DNA of 35,884 bases from Nostoc sp. T09 (GCF_002154695.1 NZ_MTAV01000042.1:1-35884); one strand, 5' to 3'; counted from the stretch's first letter, positions 23,840 to 33,097 are shown. A program made the numbers and translations. The notes: generated by a model not told the origin, from the letters alone.

Positions 23840-25669
23840 ATGAATTTTAAATACTTCAAACATTGGTTGAAATATACAACAATCCAAAGTGTTGTGGTTT
23901 TGGCTTTTATGTCAATTTCTCATTTATGTACTGCATCTGCTCAGGCTACCTCAGAAGGAGGAATTGACTGGATTGTTGTAGTAGATACTTCTGCTTCAAT
24001 GCGTGGTGTTGGCGGAACAAAAAACATTTTTGATCAAGTCAAGAGTTCCATTACTGAATTTATTAATACAGCCAGATTAGGCGATACCATTACTATTTAT
24101 ACTTTTGATAAAGATGTAACCCTCAATGCTAATGATATCAGTATTGCCAGTAATCCTGACCGAGGTAAACTTAAGCAAATAATTAGCTCACTCCAAGCTA
24201 ATGGTGTGCGTACTCATACAGGTAAAGCAGTGCAAAAGGCTCTGCAACATTCCGCCTTGTTAAACCAACGGGCTGATGCGCTTGGTCGTACTGTCAGCAT
24301 AGTATTTTTGACAGATGGATTAGAGGATGTGCGTGGTATTCCTAATCCAGTTTCTATTCCTAGTAGTACTCAACTTTTAAGTCAGCAACAATGCAAACCA
24401 TATGTCTTCTTTGTATCTTTAGGATTAGAAGAACACGAAAAACAATTGAATGAATTTGCTAACAATCCAGCACTTTGTAATAAAGGACAGGTATTGCGAG
24501 ATCCTGGAGGAGTGCAGCTAAATAGGTTGGCGCAAAATATTCGACCAGTACTGATTAAACCTAAGCTAGATGCCAATTTACCCACTGCTAATTTGCAGCC
24601 AGTATTACCTGGAACAACTACTGAACCGCTAAATATTAATGGCATCAGTAATGTCAACGCCACAGTAAATTTGCAACTGGAAGACCCTAGCCAAAGTGGA
24701 ATTCGCTTAAGTCCACCCCGCCCAATCGACTTAGCTGCTAATAAACCAACAGTGATTCCCGTGCGCTTGCAGATACCAGCAGAGGTTAAGGGAGGTGTTC
24801 ATAGCTTGCGTGTGGTGTTGATGACCGCAGATAAAGCGATCGCCCCCATGACTATTGAATTACCTGTTACCGTTAAGCCAACATTGCAATTTTCAACGGC
24901 GAAGATAGATTTTGGTTCCACAGAAGCAGGTAATAACAGTGAAACCCAAACTTTAGTAGTCAACAGCAATATATCCACAACGGCTAAATTACAACTACAA
25001 GGCGATATCAAAGATATTTCTCTAGCTAAACCTCCAACACCTGTATCCTTGCAAGTCGGGGAAACTCGAATTCCGATGCAGTTGCAGGTGAGCAGTCGCA
25101 GTTCTGAAGGTAAGCGCAACTTTACCTTGGTATTGCAGTCAGATAACTCACTTGCAAGTCCTATTAGTGCTGAAGTTCATCTCAATATTTTGATACCACT
25201 GGGACGCAAAATCATTACTTGGTCGCTATTGGTGCTGCTGCTGTTATTAATTGTTCTGATTGCGTTTTGTTTGATTCAACGCAAAACCCCCTTAGAAATA
25301 ATCGAAGATATCCGCAGCCGCAACTGCTTAGAAGGTGCGCTGGTTATCCTCGAACCACTACCCAAATCTTTGGAAGACGAAGAGATTAGTCTCACACGCC
25401 TGCATAAAAGCAAAGTGTCCTTGAGCGATTTAATACCAGCAATTGCAGACACTAATTCTGATGCTGAGTTAGTCATAGATTGGCGAGCAGGCAAAAAGAA
25501 TATTGAACTACGCTGTTTGAAAGGTGTAATTTTTGTCAATACTAAGAAAATCAATACAGAAGAACTTTACGACGAGGACATAATCGAGATTGGCGATGTG
25601 AAGCTGCAATTTAACTGGATTGAACGCCAAAGACCCTCTGAGCCAAGCAGTGGGCAAACAAACTTTTGA
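23840..25669 (+). CDS. Membrane VWA-domain protein with FHA-like cytoplasmic tail
   Basis: A 609-residue protein. A signal peptide (about 1-35, ending TASAQA) leads to an extracytoplasmic VWA domain (about 42-235) with an intact MIDAS: DTSAS (about 48-52), a Thr in THTG and the Asp in LTDG (about 157-160). Two Ig-like beta domains follow (about 255-450, for example STAKIDFGSTEAGN), then one transmembrane helix (about 457-478). A ~125-residue cytoplasmic domain ends with VNTKKINTEELYDEDIIEIG then VKLQFNW. This last part follows the end of an FHA domain (VNG...L..GD.I.IG...L.F), although the phosphothreonine-binding Arg/Ser residues are not obvious. It heads an operon with the tubulin-like genes and probably transmits an outside signal to them. 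Confidence 0.82.
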   Translation: MNFKYFKHWLKYTTIQSVVVLAFMSISHLCTASAQATSEGGIDWIVVVDTSASMRGVGGTKNIFDQVKSSITEFINTARLGDTITIYTFDKDVTLNANDISIASNPDRGKLKQIISSLQANGVRTHTGKAVQKALQHSALLNQRADALGRTVSIVFLTDGLEDVRGIPNPVSIPSSTQLLSQQQCKPYVFFVSLGLEEHEKQLNEFANNPALCNKGQVLRDPGGVQLNRLAQNIRPVLIKPKLDANLPTANLQPVLPGTTTEPLNINGISNVNATVNLQLEDPSQSGIRLSPPRPIDLAANKPTVIPVRLQIPAEVKGGVHSLRVVLMTADKAIAPMTIELPVTVKPTLQFSTAKIDFGSTEAGNNSETQTLVVNSNISTTAKLQLQGDIKDISLAKPPTPVSLQVGETRIPMQLQVSSRSSEGKRNFTLVLQSDNSLASPISAEVHLNILIPLGRKIITWSLLVLLLLLIVLIAFCLIQRKTPLEIIEDIRSRNCLEGALVILEPLPKSLEDEEISLTRLHKSKVSLSDLIPAIADTNSDAELVIDWRAGKKNIELRCLKGVIFVNTKKINTEELYDEDIIEIGDVKLQFNWIERQRPSEPSSGQTNF

Positions 25670-25689
25670 AAGATGTTACAGGAGAGTGC

Positions 25690-28443
25690 ATGTCTAGTCC
25701 CACGGTTGTACGTCCTACGGTTGTTTTTCGCCCTACCGTTGTCATTGGCTTAGGTGGAACAGGTTATGAAGTTGTACTCAAGCTCAAAAAGCGTTTCATA
25801 GATGTTTACGGCTCAGTACCAGAAATTATTCGTTTTCTTTCTATTGATACTACGGAAAATATCCAAGAACGGGAAAAATCACCTGATGGTACTAAGGTTT
25901 TCTTAGAACCTAATGAACTTTATCCAATTTCAGTAGCAAATCCCGCCGGACTTTTAGGGGGACGTAACGACCATATTGATGAATGGTGGCCTAAGGAAAT
26001 TCCCGCTTATGGCATTATCAATGGTGCAGGACAAATTCGGGCCCGGGGACGACTGGCTTTATTTGCCAAAGTCGGTGATATTAGCAGTCTCATCAGTCAG
26101 GCAATCAATGGTGTACGCGGAATTCGTACTAGTAGGCAAGCATTTTCTGATAACTTTCAAGTTTCCAATCGTGATGGTGTGGAAATTTTTATTATTGGCA
26201 GTTTGGCAGGGGGAACGGGTAGCGGTACATTCTTAGATGTGGCGTTTTTAGCACGGCAATATCTTAATAGTTTTTCCAATATTACAGGGGTATTTGTATT
26301 ACCAAGAGTATTTGCCAATCTCCCCCAAACTCATATGGTAAAGTCCAATGCTTATGGTGCTCTCAAGGAAATAGAATACTTTTGGGGATTAACACCATCT
26401 AATAGTATTGAGATTGATTATGGTATTTCTAAAGTCAAAGCCGATCGCCCTCCCTTTGATGCAGTATTCTTGATTGATGGCATTAACAAGAAGGGAACTG
26501 TAGTTAGCCGTCCTGACGATTTACAAAATTTGGTTGCAGATGGCTTATACATTCAGATTGGTTCTCAAATTGGTCTAGATGCTGCTAACGTTGCTGATAA
26601 CATCCGCGCTTATTTGGCAACGGGTGAGAAAGTCCGAGGACGGAAGATAAATTACTGTAGTTTTGGTTTTGCTACCTTGACTCTACCAGTACAGCAATAC
26701 GAGCGCATGAAACTAGAAGATGCTCAAAAATTGCTGAAACATGAGTTGATGGCAACTACTTCCACAACTGATTTAAACAGTGAAATCGAGCGTTTTTTAC
26801 AAGATTGCAACTTAGTAGAAGCTAGTAATATTTTGAATGCGTTGACTGAAAGCGATCGCGGAGGGCAGGTAAAACCCGAATTCCGAATTGGCGAAATGCG
26901 TTTTGAGCGTACAGCACTACCAACAATCAAAGAACTCTACAAGCGGCAGTTGGATCAAATGGAACAACGAACCGCTAAAGAACTAGCAACAAATTTTTAT
27001 CGCTTAGAACAGACTATAAATACAGCCATTAATACTTGGTGGGAACGAAGCATTAACCGTCCCAATGGTCTAGCTTATGCCCTACAATTTCTCAGCAAAA
27101 TTTATCACCAAATCGATGAATTGCAGCAGAGCGTACAGCGCAAGTCCCAAGAAGCACAATCGAGTTTTAATGCTTTAAAATTAGAACCACAAGAAGAGAA
27201 AATCAAAGAAGCCGCAGAAACTTGGTTTCCCAATAAGAACACTATTCAAGCAGCTTGCCAAAGATACAAAGAACGCGCCGACCAAAAGTGGAAGATTTAT
27301 TTACATTGGAAGCGCTGTGATAAAGCGGCTGAACTGTACGGTTTACTGCGAGCTAGGTTAGAAGAACTTCAGGAAAAATCTCAGCGTCTTCACAGTAACC
27401 TAGATAAAGTTTATCGAGACTTGGAACAGAGTTATAGCGAAGTAAACCGTCACGAAACTAACGACAATCCTTTTATTCACACTATTCAGCGCGTTAATCT
27501 GCAATCGAAACGCCCAAAAGTTACAGGCGAAGACTTCATTCGTTGGTATAGGGAACAGTCGCAAACTTTGACTAATTGGGCAGATAAAAAAGCTGAAAAT
27601 GTGAAGAATGAAATTATCGCATTTATCGATGAAACTTACCATCCCCTCACCAGTATGACTGTTGAGCAGGTATTAGCAGATAGCAATCCTGAAGATGCGG
27701 GAAAAGATTTAGAACAGCTAGGTAAACTCGCAGTTCCTTTGTGGCAATATGAAGAATCAGAAATTCCCACTCAACAACAGCATGTAATTACAGAATTTTA
27801 TTACTACGGAGTTGAGAGTAGCAACACAGTTTTTAGCAGTCCGCCGCTTTCTAGTCGCTTACCTAAAGGCAAAGATAATCCTTCTTTTGTACCCACAGGC
27901 GAAGCTCATAAAGTTACTTTGTTTCGCGTAGAAGTGGGTGTTCCTTTATTTGCCTTCAGTGGCATGAAGGATATGGAATTAGCTTATCTAGATCCAAATA
28001 AAGTCTTCAAGCACTTAGACCGTAATTGGGGAAACTTTGCTAATTTAATTCCCCCAGAAGATGATGGCGGGGCGTTGCGCTGGTTTGCTTTGGCGTTGGC
28101 TCCTGATATGTATAGATTGATTGTAAATCAGCGCAAGCAATACTTTGTGCATACAGACCTAGCGAAAAAATTAGAGGGCGGAGTTTTGCCTTTAGGAGGC
28201 GATCGCAAGTCAGCCTTTAAAGCTTTTAAAACTAACTTGCCTCTAGTTCAGGAAATCGCTGACAAAGTTGAACGCATTACCCACGCAGACCAAGACAAAG
28301 CCAAATTTACTCTCGATGGCTATATCACTCAAATCAATAAATTCTTAAAGGAAGGCAAGGTAGATACCCTAATTAAAGAACAGGTAGAAATGGAAATCCA
28401 GGCAATCGAAGCCTACCTGGAAAATTTAGATGTGATTATGTAG
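25690..28443 (+). CDS. FtsZ/tubulin-like GTPase (FtsZl-1 / Tubulin_2 type)
   Basis: A 917-residue protein starting at ATG 25690, which has GGAG 5 nt upstream; the TTG at 25666 would overlap the VWA gene and is less likely. The N-terminal GTPase domain (about 12-380) has GLGGTG (about 20-25) and the tubulin signature GGTGSG (about 174-179), with FDAVFLIDG and SFGFATLTLP further on. A long alpha-helical, partly coiled-coil region follows (about 390-680), then a mixed C-terminal domain (about 690-917). The layout fits the large FtsZ-like family described by Makarova and Koonin (2010) as associated with VWA genes and proposed to act in membrane remodelling. It should polymerise with GTP at the membrane. 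It lies 20 bp after the VWA gene and 11 bp before the next. Confidence 0.88.
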   Translation: MSSPTVVRPTVVFRPTVVIGLGGTGYEVVLKLKKRFIDVYGSVPEIIRFLSIDTTENIQEREKSPDGTKVFLEPNELYPISVANPAGLLGGRNDHIDEWWPKEIPAYGIINGAGQIRARGRLALFAKVGDISSLISQAINGVRGIRTSRQAFSDNFQVSNRDGVEIFIIGSLAGGTGSGTFLDVAFLARQYLNSFSNITGVFVLPRVFANLPQTHMVKSNAYGALKEIEYFWGLTPSNSIEIDYGISKVKADRPPFDAVFLIDGINKKGTVVSRPDDLQNLVADGLYIQIGSQIGLDAANVADNIRAYLATGEKVRGRKINYCSFGFATLTLPVQQYERMKLEDAQKLLKHELMATTSTTDLNSEIERFLQDCNLVEASNILNALTESDRGGQVKPEFRIGEMRFERTALPTIKELYKRQLDQMEQRTAKELATNFYRLEQTINTAINTWWERSINRPNGLAYALQFLSKIYHQIDELQQSVQRKSQEAQSSFNALKLEPQEEKIKEAAETWFPNKNTIQAACQRYKERADQKWKIYLHWKRCDKAAELYGLLRARLEELQEKSQRLHSNLDKVYRDLEQSYSEVNRHETNDNPFIHTIQRVNLQSKRPKVTGEDFIRWYREQSQTLTNWADKKAENVKNEIIAFIDETYHPLTSMTVEQVLADSNPEDAGKDLEQLGKLAVPLWQYEESEIPTQQQHVITEFYYYGVESSNTVFSSPPLSSRLPKGKDNPSFVPTGEAHKVTLFRVEVGVPLFAFSGMKDMELAYLDPNKVFKHLDRNWGNFANLIPPEDDGGALRWFALALAPDMYRLIVNQRKQYFVHTDLAKKLEGGVLPLGGDRKSAFKAFKTNLPLVQEIADKVERITHADQDKAKFTLDGYITQINKFLKEGKVDTLIKEQVEMEIQAIEAYLENLDVIM

Positions 28444-28454
28444 AGATTAGCCTC

Positions 28455-31400
28455 ATGCCAAAACCAACTATTCTAATTGCACTCGATCCTCACAGTGCTG
28501 CTTTTTGTGCAGCCATTAAACGCCAACTGCAAGAATTACCTGCTGTCCAAAGTCGTTTAATTCAAACTTATGCTTTCACTTGGGACAACCAAGCTTTTAG
28601 TTTCAGTGCTGAGTTAGATCGGTTTGCTGACGCGAGTTTTGACCTGGCTCAAATCAATAGCGGGAAAACTTCTGTCTCGCAAATCCGCACCCAATTTACT
28701 CAAGCTGCTAGCCAGCTGCAAACTGAACTGATCGATTTACTCAAAACCCTGAATCAATCACAAGAAGCGATCGCAGCTAAACGTGAGGGACTGGAAATCA
28801 GCAACAGCCATCGAGTTTATCTCATGCTGTCAGCCAGCAATCATTTTGCTCAAGGTGTAGTTTTTGAGCTAGTACGTTTGATGCGCTGGCTATTTACTAA
28901 GTACTTCACAGATATTCCCCACAACTTAGAAGCTTTATTGCTATTGCCAGGGTTATTTACTCAAGCTACAACTGCTGATTACAGTGCTGCCTATACGCTC
29001 CTCAAAGAGCTAGATTACAAAATGACTAGTGGTGTTGTAATTACAGGTAGCCAAAAAGTACCGCCTTTTGATAACTGCTGGCTAATCGATGAGCGAATTG
29101 GCGGATTGAAAGACAATTTGCCCAGTTATGCTGATGCTTTTGCAGGCTTTCTCACTGTAGAACCGGAAACTAGCGGCTTGTTGATTGGTACACACAAAGT
29201 CCGGGGAAAAATTCCTGCTTACAGTGCTTTTGGCTATGGTGAATTGTTTTTTCCAGGAGAAACAGTTATCAATCGTTTGAGTGCTGCTTTAGCTGCCGAT
29301 ATCGTCATGGGGCAGTTTTTACTAAAGGCAGAATTTACTCCAGAGGCAAATCGCAAGTGGCTATTAGATGCCAAAGATTTTGTCTTGAGTGATGAGTTTA
29401 GCAATGCCTTTTTGCAATTAGAACGAGACAACGGTAAACCAGTGTGGCAAGATTTTAATCCCCGCATTGATATCCGTACTGGCATGGCTAAGGAATATGG
29501 CATGGAATTGCAGCGTGCTTATCGGCAATTTGAAAATAAAGAACTCCTTTCCTATAAGCGCACCCTAGAAAATTCTGGCAAACAAGCTCAGACAACCTTA
29601 GTCAATTTTTTAGATCACAGCATTAATCGCTATGCTGATGCTACACCTAAAGGCTTACATGAAGCAGTTAGGATATTAAATATATTGACTTATTTATATT
29701 TAGAACTGCAAACCGATTCGATTAGCGATCAGCCAGAAAATCTCTTTACACAGTTGCGGGCTGCTGAAGCATTTCTGGATTCCAAATTGCAGGTAACAAT
29801 TGACAAAGAAACTAGCAAAAAGCTGCTCAACCAAGTTTTATCTTTAAAATTGCAGCGGCAACAATTACAAGATGTTTCACCTGAAGGAAGTTTGGAATTA
29901 CAGAAAATTCAAGAACAACTAGAAACAGTGATCGCTGATTATCGACAAGCGTTAAATGCTGAAATCGAACATGCTCGACAAATCCGCGTAATGGCGATCG
30001 CTCAGGCTCGTGAAAAAGCATCGGCTGCAATTGATGCATCACAAAAACACCTCAATGCCATTGAAAATCAACTGGAAAGCAGCACTGATAAATTAAATGA
30101 ACTGCTAGCAGAAGAAAGCCGTTTTCGTACTCAGTATTTAGTTGTTTTTCCTATCCTTGTAGCTGTGGCTCTTCTCGCTTTGTTGATTCTTACAGGAATT
30201 TTCAGTCAATCAACACTGTGGATATTCTTGCAACATATTTGGGGTAACTTAGTTAATCATCTGCTGGGAACGGCGGTAACAATTTTGACATATTTAGGCA
30301 TCATTTGGCTCAAGTACAGCACTGATATACGCGATCACATTCAAAAGGTACAAAAGCAAATTCAACGGCTAGAAAACAGTTTAAAAGCAACTGCTGTAGA
30401 ATTACGCCGTAACTATAACGAGCAATTAAAGCTAGAATACGACCTCTACGCCCAAAATCTCCGCGTTGAAGCGTTGAATTATCTAATTAAAATAGCTAAA
30501 CAAAGAACTGATACTTTACGTACAACTCTCTCCAACTTTTCTCAGTTATATGATGATTTGCAGGCGCAACGTCAAAAAGCAACAACGTGCTTTTCGGAAA
30601 TTCGGCTCTCAGTTTTAACTGATGCTGATATTGATATTTATTACGACAGTTTTCTGGCAACACTACCAAAAGAAAAATTCACTCAGGAACAGGTAAAGCG
30701 TTCTCAGTCATGGCAGATGACTGCGGTAGAATTTCAGAATCTACTGATTTCATTTGCGCGTCAGCAGTTTGAGCATTTGAGTAATTTGTCTATTGGAGAA
30801 GCATTAAAACAATCAGATTTAATAGCGGATCACAGTGCTAGCCTGCGCTTAAATCAGCTTTATGATAACGCTAAACTCTTGCTCAGAATTCAAGATATTG
30901 ATGCTAATTTAAACCCGACTTCTCAACAAGAGCTTACTCTCTGGGTGGGAACTAAAGATAAAGAAGAAATGTTTGGGCTTTACAGCCGTTTTAGTCGCAC
31001 TTTAACGGCTTTATTAGGGGAAGATGAGCAACGTTTGTGTATTTTGACTCGTTCATTAGGTTTTCCCGCTTATTTTCTCAGTCAAGTTGAATTTTACCGA
31101 GACTGCTATGAGCGTACTCAGAGCGAACATACAAAGCAAGAGGAAAATATTCCCGATTTAATTCCAGAGGAAATTGGCTCAAGTAAGGAATTGAAGCTAG
31201 CTTATCAAACCCTGCTTTTAGCGATCGCTCTAGGATTATCATCTCAAAATTCTCAAGGTAATTATCAGTTCAAAGGCCAGTCACTTGGTAAAGATAGAGA
31301 ACAAATCGCCTCAGCTTTAGCAACTGAGTTCACTTTTCAAGAACTCTATGAAGAACTACAACAACGTATTGAAACATTTGAACATGATTTGATGTATCAG

Positions 31401-31496
31401 AAATTACAAGAAGTTGAAAAAACTGCTCAAGATTTAACTCATTACGAACGCAAACTTTTAGATCAGCTACTTTCAGACTATAATCCTTTAAATTAG
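28455..31496 (+). CDS. Membrane coiled-coil protein with a degenerate tubulin-like domain
   Basis: A 1013-residue partner of the tubulin-like GTPase. Its first ~300 residues align by eye with that neighbour: PTILIALDPHS against PTVVIGLGGTG, LMLSASNHFAQG against IIGSLAGGTGSG, PPFDNCWLIDE against PPFDAVFLIDG, and KVRGKIPAYSAFGYGEL against KVRGRKINYCSFGFATL. Both glycine nucleotide motifs are lost (ALDPHS, ASNHFAQG), so it should not bind GTP normally. A helical region (about 350-555, coiled coil) precedes two transmembrane helices (about 560-582 and 600-621), a second coiled coil (about 625-715) and a long helical C-terminus. It probably anchors or caps filaments of the partner at the membrane. 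Pseudo-tubulin is my reading, not a database result. Confidence 0.8.
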   Translation: MPKPTILIALDPHSAAFCAAIKRQLQELPAVQSRLIQTYAFTWDNQAFSFSAELDRFADASFDLAQINSGKTSVSQIRTQFTQAASQLQTELIDLLKTLNQSQEAIAAKREGLEISNSHRVYLMLSASNHFAQGVVFELVRLMRWLFTKYFTDIPHNLEALLLLPGLFTQATTADYSAAYTLLKELDYKMTSGVVITGSQKVPPFDNCWLIDERIGGLKDNLPSYADAFAGFLTVEPETSGLLIGTHKVRGKIPAYSAFGYGELFFPGETVINRLSAALAADIVMGQFLLKAEFTPEANRKWLLDAKDFVLSDEFSNAFLQLERDNGKPVWQDFNPRIDIRTGMAKEYGMELQRAYRQFENKELLSYKRTLENSGKQAQTTLVNFLDHSINRYADATPKGLHEAVRILNILTYLYLELQTDSISDQPENLFTQLRAAEAFLDSKLQVTIDKETSKKLLNQVLSLKLQRQQLQDVSPEGSLELQKIQEQLETVIADYRQALNAEIEHARQIRVMAIAQAREKASAAIDASQKHLNAIENQLESSTDKLNELLAEESRFRTQYLVVFPILVAVALLALLILTGIFSQSTLWIFLQHIWGNLVNHLLGTAVTILTYLGIIWLKYSTDIRDHIQKVQKQIQRLENSLKATAVELRRNYNEQLKLEYDLYAQNLRVEALNYLIKIAKQRTDTLRTTLSNFSQLYDDLQAQRQKATTCFSEIRLSVLTDADIDIYYDSFLATLPKEKFTQEQVKRSQSWQMTAVEFQNLLISFARQQFEHLSNLSIGEALKQSDLIADHSASLRLNQLYDNAKLLLRIQDIDANLNPTSQQELTLWVGTKDKEEMFGLYSRFSRTLTALLGEDEQRLCILTRSLGFPAYFLSQVEFYRDCYERTQSEHTKQEENIPDLIPEEIGSSKELKLAYQTLLLAIALGLSSQNSQGNYQFKGQSLGKDREQIASALATEFTFQELYEELQQRIETFEHDLMYQKLQEVEKTAQDLTHYERKLLDQLLSDYNPLN

Positions 31497-31524
31497 CGCT
31501 CTTCCAGTGGACAATTAACACAAA

Positions 31525-31569
31525 GCATCTGGAAGAAGAGGCTAGCAATTTTTGGCTGCTTCCAGATGC
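31525..31569. terminator. Bidirectional hairpin between convergent genes
   Basis: GCATCTGGAAG (31525-31535) pairs perfectly with CTTCCAGATGC (31559-31569). The loop contains ATTTTT. It sits between the tubulin operon's end (31496, plus) and the tautomerase gene's end (31611, minus), where a two-way terminator is expected. A third copy of CTTCCAG at 31501-31507 could form an alternative stem. Confidence 0.6.
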
Positions 31570-31610
31570 AACAGTCTCTCAACCGACAACCAGAAGCGAT
31601 CGCAATTGTG

Positions 31611-31997
31611 CTAAACCTCAATTTTATAGTTAAGTTCATGTTCATCGCCCGGTAGCCCGCGAAAACCCCAATTGTGCTTGGGGTTCTCGAAAATTGTAAT
31701 CTCTAAATCTTGCGAAGTAATACCTACCGAAAGCGATCGCTCAAACAACAGCCGGATTAATTGTTTTTTCGCTGCTACACTCCGCCCTTCAATCATACTG
31801 AACTCAATGATGGTATAACGGTCAGTACGGCCAGATGGGTAGTAAAAATCTGACTTATCCAACGGAAAAAAGCGATGTGCCCGTTTATTTGCGGGATACT
31901 GTAATGCTTCCATCACACAACTATGAATTACATCCGACAGCTGCTGCTTGATGGGGTTCAGATAATCCCGCATTCCGTAAATCTTGACTTGAACCAT
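31611..31997 (-). CDS. Tautomerase-fold protein (Tautomerase_2 type) without Pro-1
   Basis: A 128-residue protein whose motifs (KRAHRFFPLDKSDFYYP, YTIIEFSMIEGRSVAAKKQ, ITIFENPKHNWGFRGLPGDE) match the Tautomerase_2 branch of the MIF/4-oxalocrotonate tautomerase superfamily as I recall it. The catalytic base of the superfamily is an N-terminal Pro exposed after Met removal; here residue 2 is Val (MVQVKIYG). Either activity differs or the family branch does not use Pro-1. It is cytosolic. It is a single gene, convergent with the tubulin operon. Confidence 0.75.
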   Translation of the reverse strand: MVQVKIYGMRDYLNPIKQQLSDVIHSCVMEALQYPANKRAHRFFPLDKSDFYYPSGRTDRYTIIEFSMIEGRSVAAKKQLIRLLFERSLSVGITSQDLEITIFENPKHNWGFRGLPGDEHELNYKIEV

Positions 31998-32420
31998 ACT
32001 TTATCCTCTTTTTCATTATCACTGTTAACTTTCTAGACGACAAATAAGCAACTAAGATTTATGTTTTCACTTGTACAAAAACATAAATGTGAACCTCTTT
32101 ACTAGAGCCATCAACAACATAATAGAGATGGGCTGTTGATTGTATAAAGCAAAAATTAGATGCTTCTCAATTACTGAACCAAGATTCCAGAGTTTGGGTT
32201 GAGTGCCATCGTCTACCAATTTACATTAGTCAAGTATCATACAGATGAAAATATTAATATCCATTTTTTGAAGAATCGTAAACTTTGATTGTAATATTTG
32301 CCCAATCTCTAAATACATCCTCAGAAAATGCCTAGACGTGCAGCAATTTGTCATTAGACATATTACTTACCGCCAAACCACGCAGTATCTTAAAGATAGA
32401 GAGTTAATACTGTTTGAGTA
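31998..32420. other. Intergenic region, no convincing gene
   Basis: About 423 bp, AT-rich. An ATCAACA/TGTTGAT inverted repeat lies near 32111-32140. A 40-codon open stretch without a start codon at about 32130-32247 reads like protein (for example LDASQLLNQDSRVWVEC) and ends in TGA; it may be a gene remnant. No other structure was recognised. Confidence 0.35.
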
Positions 32421-32423
32421 GTG

Positions 32424-32747
32424 ATGGTAACTTTAGCCGAATTCCAGCAGTTGAGCGAAAAACAGCACTTATGTCCTAAAACATTACCAAAAGCACTACA
32501 AGCTATGTTTTATGACAAAAAAGGTGATTGGGACAAAGCTCATGAAATAGTCCAAAATGCCAGTGATGCTGATAGCGCTTGGGTTCATGCCTATTTGCAC
32601 CGCAAAGAAGGCGATTTGAGTAATGCTCGTTACTGGTATCGACGCAGCAATCAGCCAGAGTCCTCCGGAGGACTCAATCAAGAATGGGAAGAGATTACTT
32701 CTTGTTTACTAAAAAAGGTGAAAGAAGCATGGACGCAGAAGAATTAA
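32424..32747 (+). CDS. Small TPR-like hypothetical protein
   Basis: A 107-residue soluble protein (a GTG three bases upstream is the alternative start). The core DWDKAHEIVQNASDAD, AWVHAYLHRKEGDLSNARYW and YRRSNQPES looks like two helix-turn-helix TPR/SEL1-like hairpins. I recall similar short proteins, annotated as hypothetical, in proteobacteria and cyanobacteria. It overlaps the pentapeptide repeat gene by 19 bp, so the two are co-translated. Function unknown. Confidence 0.65.
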   Translation: MVTLAEFQQLSEKQHLCPKTLPKALQAMFYDKKGDWDKAHEIVQNASDADSAWVHAYLHRKEGDLSNARYWYRRSNQPESSGGLNQEWEEITSCLLKKVKEAWTQKN

Positions 32748-33097
32748 GACGGCGTTACGCTGGAGGAGAGAGATATTTTCCAGCCGCAAACTTAAGTCAA
32801 GCCAAGTTGATTGGAGCAGACTTACCTGGAATCAATTTATGGGGAGCAGACTTGAGTGGAGCTAACTTAGCCAAAGCTAAACTATGGGGAGCAGACTTGA
32901 GTAGAGCTAACCTTGCGAAAGCAAACTTAACCAGAGGAAATTTAAGTGGTGTGAAGCTAAATGAAGCGAATCTGCGGGGAGCAAAACTTAATTATGCCAA
33001 GTTGTATGGAGCCGATTTGAGTGGAGCCTACTACGATGAAAGCACTCGATTTCCTATAGGTTTTGATCCTGTTAGTAGAAATATGCGCAAGTTCTAA
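32729..33097 (+). CDS. Pentapeptide repeat protein
   Basis: A 122-residue protein starting at ATG 32729 (MDAEELRRRYAGGERYF), inside the end of the preceding gene; a longer frame to 32684 exists but has no good start. Residues about 19-100 are A(D/N)LxX repeats (GADLSGANLAKAKLWGADLS and so on), about 16 units, which form a right-handed quadrilateral beta helix. The ending (YYDESTRFPIGFDP) is a common cap in cyanobacterial members. Cytosolic, function unknown, coupled to the TPR-like gene. Confidence 0.88.
   Translation: MDAEELRRRYAGGERYFPAANLSQAKLIGADLPGINLWGADLSGANLAKAKLWGADLSRANLAKANLTRGNLSGVKLNEANLRGAKLNYAKLYGADLSGAYYDESTRFPIGFDPVSRNMRKF

Noticed and set aside
25666-25690. TTG 25666 as start of the tubulin-like gene
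   Set aside because: ATG 25690 has a GGAG ribosome-binding site at proper spacing and homology to the tubulin domain starts after it.
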